From the NCBI GenBank assembly GCA_039028335.1, contig JBCCIF010000006.1:1-58459 (forward strand): 58,459 bases of DNA. The letters are read 5' to 3'. A model generated the notes under the pieces. It ran no database searches and was not told where the DNA came from. It worked only from the letters and a program-made list of their open reading frames with translations. The DNA is from JABDKJ01 sp039028335 (lineage in GTDB: Bacteria > Bacteroidota > Bacteroidia > Flavobacteriales_D > JABDKJ01). Shown one piece after another: positions 51,730 to 58,459 of the stretch. The translations under genes were made by a program, and so were the position numbers. The first letter of the stretch is position 1, and each line of letters opens with the position of its first letter.

Positions 51730-54510
51730 TTACTTAGTCAATACATATTGCAAGGTTGAGCTTCCTTGCTCATTTTGCAATAGGATTTGATAGATACCCG
51801 CTTCATTGCTTGTCATATCCATTTCAATTCTATTCTGATACTGTTCCCAGTTGAAAGAAACCTCTTGACCTAGCGCATTGAATACTTGAATCTGATTAAT
51901 CTGTGCTTCAGTTTCCAATATGAAATCACCATTACCTGGATTAGGAAAAGCCTTCACTCGAATATTTTGAAGCTCTTCAATAGCGGTAACACAATTGGAA
52001 ACAACTTCAATACAAAACTCTCCATCCGAGATAGCTCCATTAAAATTGAACCCATCAATCATCAAATAATAATTTGCTGAATTCAATGGAACAACGATAT
52101 CTGAAATTCCCGCAAAGAAATTACCATTGCTTGCATCTGGAGAATCTTCATTGCAAGCCACTGGAGTTCCTCCAATACATGCATCTAGGTATAAGGCGAT
52201 TTGCGTGTCACCATCATCAATATAATCGCTAACCGTTCCGTTACAATCAGAGGTGTAAATATCCGAGATGATCAACTCTGAACAGCCTAGTGGCACGTCT
52301 GCAAGTGCATCAAAGAAAAACCAAACTGTATTCTCCAAACTTGGCGCTGAACCCGATCCATCTGGTTCACCAAAACACTCCCAGCCATTAATTGGATCGG
52401 TCGCCTGAATGGTAGCCCCATTATTTGTAAAGATGTCTGAAACTTGAGTGATTCCATCATAAGTAATCAAATCTGTAATGTCAATTGCTCCATCGCATGA
52501 GTCATTCACTGGTGGCTCAATACAAGAAGGATCATTTTCAACGATATCCGCAGAATAGCGTGGCAATAGTTGATAACCGGAGTCAAAAGGAGGAGAAGAG
52601 TCAAATTGACCTCCTATTCCTGTAACCGTGAACGTACCTGTTGGTGCAGGTGCATTGAAAAGATCAACATCGGCATCAATTCGCAATGTATATGATCCGA
52701 TATTATTGGTAACATCCACATTGAATCCTGATCCTCCTGGTGACCATTGCGATGGATCGTCCAAGGTAACGCACTCCAGTGTCACCAATTCTGATTCTGT
52801 ATCTTCATTTAAGGCATTCACAACAAGCGCATCGTTTAATGGATTGCCTGCAGAGAGAAAAACAATTGAGTCTGGATTCATTTGAGTCAATCCGCTGAAT
52901 TGAGAAATGGTACCAATCATTCTGATTTCATCTCCTTCCTGAACGGTGTAGCCTAGATTTCCAGTTGCATTGAACACTCCAATTCCACCCGTTCCATCGT
53001 GCATAGTAAATTGCAATCCTGCTGGTCTAAGGTTGACTCCATAGACTGTTCCAATAATTTTACATTCTACATCTGCGCTGTCAGCCACTCCATCCATATC
53101 AACCGTATTGATTTCACCAATCTCATAAGTAGGTATTGCTGCGTCACTTGGGTTGATTGTTATGGTCAACATATCGATATCAGAGGTTGCGTCTCCTGTA
53201 ATTCCGCCTAACATGAGTATAATTGTCTCCGCACCTTCAACATCTAAGTCGTCAATAATTTCCATTGAGATGGACATTGTTTCGTCAGACATTCCATCAA
53301 AGCTCAAGGTAGTTGGTAAGGTCTGTGTAAAGTCGTCTCCATCTGTCGCGGTTCCCCCCATTAAAGAGACATCTACAGTAACCGGAGCGCCAGAAGAATT
53401 ACTAAGCGAAACGCCAATATTCAAAGTGCCTTGAGACTCATCAATGGCCAATGCATCGGAGGCAAAGTTCACAAATGCAGAAGTGGCTCCGCAGGGAATC
53501 ATCGTATGTGAACCAATATTTGAAAAGTCATTGTTGTCCAAAACATCCCATTGAGTTGAGCTGAGTGCCCAATCTGTAGTCCCTTCTTGGACTGTTGCCA
53601 TTCTCACCAAGGTATTGTTCGCTGTTGTACCCGATCCGACCGTCCAGCTGGATCCCGGATCCTCTCCAACAATTCCAATAATATCAAGGGTATCTCCTGT
53701 AGAGATTTTATAAAGGATCATAGCATCATCACCATTGAAAAATGTAATGCTCGAAGTGTCTTCATCGGCAACATTCAAAATTGCTGCATCGGCCTGGCCA
53801 TTGGCTGAAACCCACACATCTCCATCGGCCAAAGTTGTGCCAGCAGGAAAATTATATATACCACCTGGATCTGTTCCTCCATTTGCAAATCGTTGAATCT
53901 GATAGTCAGTTAAATCAACAGCAGAACCCGTAGGGTTATAAATTTCAATGGCTTTATTATTCGAACTTCCTTCGATGTACTCCGAAAAGAACAAATCTGT
54001 ACAAGGCCCTGTGGTGGCTGGAGGGTTGCTTGACCATGAGCCTAATCCGCTATCCATTGCTCCACCAGTAAAATAAAAAGGTGAGCCTGAATCTATGAAT
54101 TCTCCTGCTGTCCAAAGACCCGCTGTCACTGCAACTCCTTCTCTACCTAGGCCACCTGCACCCCATTGTAAAAAATCAAGCATATTCACGGCCAAACCAA
54201 AAGAGCCTGAAGCGGTATACAATCCCAAGTCAGAGGCTGTCATGTTTAAGGTTGGCGCATCCCAAGAAACAGTTACCGATTCACCGGGATCAAGATTCAA
54301 GTCTCCATCTACCACCGTAACATCACCGCTGCTGAGAGCGTCATAGGCGAAAAGCGCACATAAGCGCAAAGATGAAATATCTTCAGTACTTGCACCCATG
54401 TTTTTAAGTGTGATCTGACTCGTGCTTAGATCAACGACAGTAAATTTTATTTGACTTTGTCCAATTTGAAATAGAAATAGGCTTAGTGCCAAGATGTAAA
54501 GTTTTCTCAT
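51730..54510 (-). CDS. Lamin-tail/Calx-beta multidomain secreted protein, T9SS type A
   Basis: A 926-residue exported protein. The signal peptide is about 1-19. Residues about 20-140 form a lamin-tail-like strand domain. A clear lamin-tail domain lies at about 167-337 (LFFSEYIEGSSNNKAIEIYN, VDLTDYQIQRFANGG). A Calx-beta domain follows at about 341-455 (FASDALAIDESQGTLNIGVS, ATDGDDFT). An OB-fold-like region covers about 460-665 (GTVYGVNLRPAGLQFTMHDG, YTVQEGDEIRMIGTISQF), then a jelly-roll-like part with Cys-rich loops to 845. The end is a Por-type sorting domain (AFPNPGNGDFILE, NEAGIYQILL). Such proteins resemble secreted nuclease-associated or surface proteins, but no nuclease motif is visible. 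Confidence 0.87.
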   Translation of the reverse strand: MRKLYILALSLFLFQIGQSQIKFTVVDLSTSQITLKNMGASTEDISSLRLCALFAYDALSSGDVTVVDGDLNLDPGESVTVSWDAPTLNMTASDLGLYTASGSFGLAVNMLDFLQWGAGGLGREGVAVTAGLWTAGEFIDSGSPFYFTGGAMDSGLGSWSSNPPATTGPCTDLFFSEYIEGSSNNKAIEIYNPTGSAVDLTDYQIQRFANGGTDPGGIYNFPAGTTLADGDVWVSANGQADAAILNVADEDTSSITFFNGDDAMILYKISTGDTLDIIGIVGEDPGSSWTVGSGTTANNTLVRMATVQEGTTDWALSSTQWDVLDNNDFSNIGSHTMIPCGATSAFVNFASDALAIDESQGTLNIGVSLSNSSGAPVTVDVSLMGGTATDGDDFTQTLPTTLSFDGMSDETMSISMEIIDDLDVEGAETIILMLGGITGDATSDIDMLTITINPSDAAIPTYEIGEINTVDMDGVADSADVECKIIGTVYGVNLRPAGLQFTMHDGTGGIGVFNATGNLGYTVQEGDEIRMIGTISQFSGLTQMNPDSIVFLSAGNPLNDALVVNALNEDTESELVTLECVTLDDPSQWSPGGSGFNVDVTNNIGSYTLRIDADVDLFNAPAPTGTFTVTGIGGQFDSSPPFDSGYQLLPRYSADIVENDPSCIEPPVNDSCDGAIDITDLITYDGITQVSDIFTNNGATIQATDPINGWECFGEPDGSGSAPSLENTVWFFFDALADVPLGCSELIISDIYTSDCNGTVSDYIDDGDTQIALYLDACIGGTPVACNEDSPDASNGNFFAGISDIVVPLNSANYYLMIDGFNFNGAISDGEFCIEVVSNCVTAIEELQNIRVKAFPNPGNGDFILETEAQINQIQVFNALGQEVSFNWEQYQNRIEMDMTSNEAGIYQILLQNEQGSSTLQYVLTK

Positions 54511-54533
54511 AACTGTGCTTTTTAGATTGAGTA

Positions 54534-54541
54534 CAAATTTA
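54534..54541 (-). promoter_or_regulatory. Putative -7 box of the lamin-tail gene
   Basis: Minus-strand TAAATTTG (54541-54534) matches TAnnTTTG and ends 23 bases before the ATG at 54510. No clear -33 TTG is seen. Confidence 0.45.
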
Positions 54542-54612
54542 GACCCTTCGTGTGATCTACATATTAAATCCTAGAATTATTTTGTGCAATACTTGATTTC
54601 TTTAGAGTCGCA

Positions 54613-55359
54613 TTAAGCGCTAAAACTCGATTCCTTTTCCTTCACCCGAACAATATCTTCATCCTTGATGAACTGAAAGCCTTTGAATTTTTGCAGTAGT
54701 CGTGCGATGGTTACTACATCACCTTCGCAATAATGCACGATTTTTTCCAAGTTTTTTTCCTCGTAGTAAACTCTTGATACATCTGCTCCCGTGATATCGT
54801 TCTTTGGTGATGGAATGCCTAAAACGTGGGACAAGAGGTCGACAGAGGTGTAATGCTTGTAGTCCCCAAATTTCCAGAGTTCCATCGTATCTAGGTGCTT
54901 AACCTCCCAGGGTTTTTTCCCAGCTATATCCAATGCATAAGGCAACTGCAACTCATTAATGAGTATTCTTCTGCTCAGAAAAGGAAAATCAAACTCTTTC
55001 CCATTATGCGCACAGAGCAAATAATCCTCATTTTTAGACAAGCGATTCAGGAGCCCAATAAGCCCGTTCAACACTTCGCTCTCATTATGCCCTGCAAAGG
55101 ATTTTACCCTAAACTTGGTTTGACCTTCCCGATCGTAGAAAAAGCCACAACTCACACAAATAACCTTGGCAAATTCTGCATAAATACCGGCTTTGGTGTA
55201 CGATTCTTCTGGGGTTATTTCTTCCCTTTTTTGAATCCATTGGGTCTTGCCATTCCACAGGTATTTTTCTCGTTCGCTTAGTTCTTCATAGCGGTATACC
55301 AAAGGAACAGTTTCAATATCAAGAAAGATGATCTTGTTAAGGGCAATGTGATGTATCAT
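54613..55359 (-). CDS. Predicted 3'-5' exonuclease, PolB-like DEDDy family
   Basis: A 248-residue protein with the ribonuclease-H-like exonuclease fold of B-family polymerase proofreading domains but no polymerase. The four metal-binding acids are visible: Asp14 and Glu16 (FLDIETVP), the second motif CAHNGKEFDFPFL near 117-129, and YCEGDVVTIARL near 211-222 with the Tyr-x3-Asp spacing of the DEDDy class. It probably trims DNA or RNA 3' ends in the cytosol; the pathway is unknown. It stands alone, 102 bases from the lamin-tail gene start. Confidence 0.85.
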   Translation of the reverse strand: MIHHIALNKIIFLDIETVPLVYRYEELSEREKYLWNGKTQWIQKREEITPEESYTKAGIYAEFAKVICVSCGFFYDREGQTKFRVKSFAGHNESEVLNGLIGLLNRLSKNEDYLLCAHNGKEFDFPFLSRRILINELQLPYALDIAGKKPWEVKHLDTMELWKFGDYKHYTSVDLLSHVLGIPSPKNDITGADVSRVYYEEKNLEKIVHYCEGDVVTIARLLQKFKGFQFIKDEDIVRVKEKESSFSA

Positions 55360-55411
55360 GGACTAATTTTCCATGAACTTAATAAAATTCATGAAAAATG
55401 TCCCTCCAAAA

Positions 55412-56677
55412 TTAGAAGCTTCTGATAATTGATTTTAAGCCAAATTCAACTCCCCAACCTTTGTCTGAAAAGTCGCTGTCGTTGATGGAGGCGCTTCCAT
55501 AGTTAACTCCAAAAGTGATGAATTGATCCTGTAACATCGGTTGTGCGTAACCAAGCTTTGCATTCCAATTGGACCGGCCATCACTTACTGTTTCTTCTTC
55601 ACCCATGAAATTGGTGAAAGTTGAACTTTGTGAGCCGAAACCATAATTAAAGCCTCCATAAACTTGAGGCAAAGAAGGCACGTGTATAATCACTCCAGGT
55701 GCTATTGAATAATGACTAAAACCATTCTTAGCATCCGTTTCATCGTCTTTATCCGTTCTGGAATTGAGGTCAATGTTCAAGGATGCTCCGATATAGTCGA
55801 ATACATAATAGGTTGGATCAAGATCAAAATTTATAGATGTAAAATTGGTAACCTGTTCCAAATTTTCTGACAAGAAGGTATATTCATAGGTATCTTGACC
55901 TGCTCTGAACCAAAGACCAGAACTTCCCGGAAGCGTAATCGTCCCTGCTAGCCCAAAATTATCTCCATAAGCTTCTCCCCCTTTCTTTCCACAGGGATCA
56001 AAACTAGCACAAGAAAAGAAACTACTCTGCTCCACATCCAGACCAAAACCAGAAGTTCTGTACTGTTCTTCAACTTCATCTTGCTCAAAGCAATCTGCAT
56101 GTCCAAAAGCCTTTAAAGCCAACATTCCAAACAAATTGTTACCTCCTATCGGAACAATTCCTCTTACCCCAATTTCATAATTGTTATTTGATCCCGTGAG
56201 CTCCGATTCTGATCCTCCACTAAATGTCCAGGTATCTTTCAAACTGGCCAAGCCTCCTGATGCATAAACTTGTCCGACCACATTTTCGTTGGATAAAAAG
56301 TTATAGCCTATTTGAACTCCACCTCCGAAAAAGCTCGAACTTGATTCATCATCCGAGTTCTCTTGAGAAGAATTCCATGAACTTTGATTGATCATTAAGC
56401 CAGCCTGTAGCTTGTCTGTAATGTTGTAATAGCTGTCAATTCCAACACCTATTTGAGAAAGGGAAGAAACTTTATCTCCATCAAAGCAGTTGTTGGTATT
56501 CGAAAAACGCAATGAATTCGCATTGTTAAAACCCCAGTTACCTGCTTGTGTAGCTGCATTAACTCCGGTTTCGCTACCTGAATCAACACCTTCAACTCCT
56601 TGTGCAAAAGCACCATTAGCCGTAAATAGGAATAAGATTAAAAAACTAAAAATTGAGAGATTTAATTGTGTGCGCAT
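55412..56677 (-). CDS. Outer-membrane beta-barrel protein, unknown function
   Basis: A 421-residue exported protein. The signal peptide is LSIFSFLILFLFTANGAFAQ (about 7-26). The body shows repeated amphipathic strands and glycine-aromatic turns (FFGGGVQIGYNFLSNENVVG, YEIGVRGIVPIGGNNLFGML, VYGGFNYGFGSQS, FGVNYGSASI) and ends VEFGLKSIIRSF, a C-terminal Phe as used by the BAM complex. This suggests a barrel of 12-16 strands. A Cys-containing loop (FFSCASFDPCGKKGG) near 217-231 may hold a surface disulfide. The substrate is unknown. No TonB-dependent plug is present. Confidence 0.82.
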   Translation of the reverse strand: MRTQLNLSIFSFLILFLFTANGAFAQGVEGVDSGSETGVNAATQAGNWGFNNANSLRFSNTNNCFDGDKVSSLSQIGVGIDSYYNITDKLQAGLMINQSSWNSSQENSDDESSSSFFGGGVQIGYNFLSNENVVGQVYASGGLASLKDTWTFSGGSESELTGSNNNYEIGVRGIVPIGGNNLFGMLALKAFGHADCFEQDEVEEQYRTSGFGLDVEQSSFFSCASFDPCGKKGGEAYGDNFGLAGTITLPGSSGLWFRAGQDTYEYTFLSENLEQVTNFTSINFDLDPTYYVFDYIGASLNIDLNSRTDKDDETDAKNGFSHYSIAPGVIIHVPSLPQVYGGFNYGFGSQSSTFTNFMGEEETVSDGRSNWNAKLGYAQPMLQDQFITFGVNYGSASINDSDFSDKGWGVEFGLKSIIRSF

Positions 56678-56818
56678 AATGTTAGTTTGGTTTTTAAAAT
56701 TAAGCCATAAGAACTATTTCTCAAAACCTTTCAGAATTAAATTAATAAGAAGTGAGTATTAATTTTCTTAATCCCGTAATCAAACATTATGTCAGCCCAA
56801 CTCCTCTTCTTCCTGCTT

Positions 56819-58459
56819 TTATCTAATTACGATCTTTTTTTGAAGAATTCCCTCATCCGTTCTGATGTTCACTAAATACACTCCGAAAGGAAATAAGCTT
56901 ACATCTATCGCGCTATGCGGTTCATTAGACTCAAAAATAGTCTGGCCCATCATTGAGCGAATCGAAATTCTCTGAACCACAAAATCACTCTCAATGAACA
57001 ATTGATCTACTGCGGGATTAGGGTATATCTTAATTCCCTGTTCAAGAATATCAATTATACCAACTAGGCAATCTGGAACACCATCCATGTTCTCATCAAT
57101 GGTATCATCATCTCCTGGACATACATCTTCTGCATCACAGACTGTATCATTATCCGAATCTTGGAATACTCCTACACATTGACAATCTGCATCCAAAGCA
57201 TCGTCTATGGTGCATTCGTCACCATCATCGCATGGGTCTCCTAATGTGCAATCGCCATTGGTTTCGTCAATCTCATCACAAATGCCATCCATATCACTAT
57301 CCGGCAATGGTGTACCTGCACAATTGCAATCTGCATCAAATACATCGTTTTCTGTGCACACATCTCCATCATCGCAGGCTCCACCTAAAGTACAATCGCC
57401 ATTGGTATCGTCTTCGGCATCACATATGCCGTCCATGTCCGAATCTTGAAATTCACCAACACAATTGCAATCTGCATCCAAGGCATCATTGATCGTACAA
57501 TCGTCTCCATCATCACAGCTCGCACCTAGGGTACAATCTCCATTGGTTTCGTCTTCAGCATCGCAAATACCATCCATATCGCTATCCTGAAATTCTCCGG
57601 CACAATTGCAATCGGCATCGAATACATCATTTATCGTGCAATCGTCTCCATCATCACAAGCTCCTCCTAAAGTGCAATCTCCATTGGTGTCGTCCTCGGC
57701 ATCACATATACCGTCCATGTCGCTATCTTGAAATTCTCCGACACAATTACAATCGGCATCGAATGCATCATTGATCGTGCAATCGTCACCATCGTCACAA
57801 GTAGCACCCAATGTACAATCGCCATCGGTATCATCGTCAGCATCGCAAATACCGTCCATATCCGTATCTTGAAATTCTCCGGCACAAAGACAATTGTCAT
57901 CATATACATCGTTGATCGTACAATCATCTCCATCATCGCATGGCAATCCAGTCAAACTACCGTCACAATCGTCAAGAGCATCACAAATGCCATCATTGTC
58001 TCCGTCTTGGAAAGTTCCTGAACAGTTGCAATTTTCGTCAAAGAAATCATTGATGGTGCACACATCACCGTCATCACAAGGGGCCCCTAATGTACAATCG
58101 CCATTGGTATCGTCTTCGGCATCACAAATGCCGTCCATATCGCTATCCTGAAATTCTCCAGCACAATTGCAATCGGCATCAAACACATCGTTTATGGTAC
58201 AATCGTCTCCATCATCACAGGCTCCGCCCAATGTACAATCGCCATTGGTGTCGTCATCGGCATCGCAAATGCCATCCATATCACTATCCTGAAATTCTCC
58301 GGCACAGTTGCAATCGGCATCGAATGCATCATTGATCGTGCAATCGTCTCCATCGTCACAGCTCGCACCTAAGGTGCAATCCCCATTGGTATCGTCATCG
58401 GCATCGCAAATGCCGTCCATATCGCTATCCTGAAATTCTCCGGCACAGTTGCAATCGGC
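56819..58459 (-). CDS. Repeat-rich secreted protein, T9SS type A (5' end cut by window edge)
   Basis: At least 546 residues remain open to the window edge; the start and signal peptide lie beyond 58459. Nine units of 46-48 residues are followed by a partial tenth. Each reads like DSDMDGICDADDD, NGDCTLGASC, DDGDDCTINDAFDADCNC, AGEFQ. The first part resembles thrombospondin type-3 calcium-binding repeats and the second a Cys-rich module with four or more Cys. The end is a Por-type sorting domain (IKIYPNPAVDQLFIES, FPFGVYLVNI, KKIVIR). The protein is extremely acidic and should be stiff and calcium-bound, a stalk or spacer on the cell surface. The head domain is not visible. Confidence 0.9.
   Translation of the reverse strand, partial: ADCNCAGEFQDSDMDGICDADDDTNGDCTLGASCDDGDDCTINDAFDADCNCAGEFQDSDMDGICDADDDTNGDCTLGGACDDGDDCTINDVFDADCNCAGEFQDSDMDGICDAEDDTNGDCTLGAPCDDGDVCTINDFFDENCNCSGTFQDGDNDGICDALDDCDGSLTGLPCDDGDDCTINDVYDDNCLCAGEFQDTDMDGICDADDDTDGDCTLGATCDDGDDCTINDAFDADCNCVGEFQDSDMDGICDAEDDTNGDCTLGGACDDGDDCTINDVFDADCNCAGEFQDSDMDGICDAEDETNGDCTLGASCDDGDDCTINDALDADCNCVGEFQDSDMDGICDAEDDTNGDCTLGGACDDGDVCTENDVFDADCNCAGTPLPDSDMDGICDEIDETNGDCTLGDPCDDGDECTIDDALDADCQCVGVFQDSDNDTVCDAEDVCPGDDDTIDENMDGVPDCLVGIIDILEQGIKIYPNPAVDQLFIESDFVVQRISIRSMMGQTIFESNEPHSAIDVSLFPFGVYLVNIRTDEGILQKKIVIR
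57141..58459 (-). repeat. Tandem coding repeat, 141-bp unit, about nine copies
   Basis: The motif CCATCCATATCACTATCC and its close variants recur at 57285, 57429, 57570, 57711, 57852, 57990, 58131, 58272 and 58413. The steps are 144, 141, 141, 141, 138, 141, 141 and 141 bases, so whole codons are gained or lost and the frame is kept. Units are highly similar at the DNA level. Confidence 0.92.

Noticed and set aside
54895..55281. 128-codon plus-strand open frame inside the exonuclease gene
   Set aside because: Antisense shadow of a gene with all catalytic motifs.
57141..58459. Regularly spaced repeats that could suggest a CRISPR array
   Set aside because: The unit is 141 bases, open in one frame throughout, differs by whole codons, and ends in a T9SS sorting domain; it is a protein repeat.
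1..58459. tRNA, rRNA, insertion sequence, prophage or integrase genes
   Set aside because: No cloverleaf-like sequence, transposase motif or terminal inverted repeats seen by reading; a dedicated tRNA scan was not possible here.

Overview
The window reads as chromosome from a member of the Bacteroidota, most likely order Flavobacteriales. The sequence-based reasons are: seven large secreted proteins ending in type IX secretion system (T9SS) sorting domains of both the Por type (type A) and the gliding-motility CTD type (type B); promoters with the Bacteroidota -7 box TAnnTTTG; AT-rich DNA with few Shine-Dalgarno sequences; and family-specific neighbours such as DUF4270 next to glmS, a GT5-only 'glycogen synthase' next to panC, and DUF6427 with a small membrane protein next to purD. 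I see no tRNA, rRNA, CRISPR array, insertion sequence or phage gene. Coding density is high and no gap exceeds 200 bases.

Layout. 1-12.2 kb is a surface-protein block: one 1138-codon T9SS cargo gene, gpmI, then three tandem minus-strand paralogues that each carry a choice-of-anchor-L domain and a type-B sorting domain. 12.4-17.3 kb (+) holds an M20 dipeptidase, a LEA-type lipoprotein, a DUF255 thioredoxin-fold protein and a YD-like secreted protein. 17.3-20.8 kb (-) is tolC-hlyD-tsaB with no pump gene. 20.9-25.1 kb (-) is the most unusual block: a ZU5-like secreted protein, a choice-of-anchor-L/OmpA fusion, an ECF sigma factor and its likely anti-sigma factor. 25.2-28.7 kb (-) has cysS, a MORN-type protein and a TDH-like dehydrogenase. 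28.8-32.4 kb (+) has trhO and the tyrosine-degradation pair hmgA-hppD, closed by a strong terminator. 32.5-37.6 kb is nucleotide metabolism (udk, purQ, purD) with DUF6427 and a small membrane protein, then a redoxin. 37.7-40.4 kb (+) has dCMP deaminase, a CtpA-type protease and superoxide dismutase. 40.5-43.2 kb (-) is a secreted subtilase. 43.3-47.3 kb (-) is GT5-DUF4270-glmS, divergent from panC-panD-flippase-rfaE2-radA at 47.4-51.5 kb (+). 51.7-58.46 kb (-) holds a lamin-tail/Calx-beta T9SS protein, an orphan DEDDy exonuclease, an outer-membrane protein and a truncated gene made of 141-bp repeats rich in Asp and Cys.

How it fits together. Much of the window is ordinary housekeeping, but about 40 percent of the coding length makes exported proteins. 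The choice-of-anchor-L family appears four times with two different anchors: three copies end in a T9SS type-B domain and one ends in a peptidoglycan-binding OmpA domain. The OmpA-anchored copy lies directly upstream of an ECF sigma/anti-sigma pair. This suggests a cell-envelope sensing or adhesion system, but that link is inference. The first paralogue also looks mosaic, with its N-terminal half like the third copy and its C-terminal half like the second.
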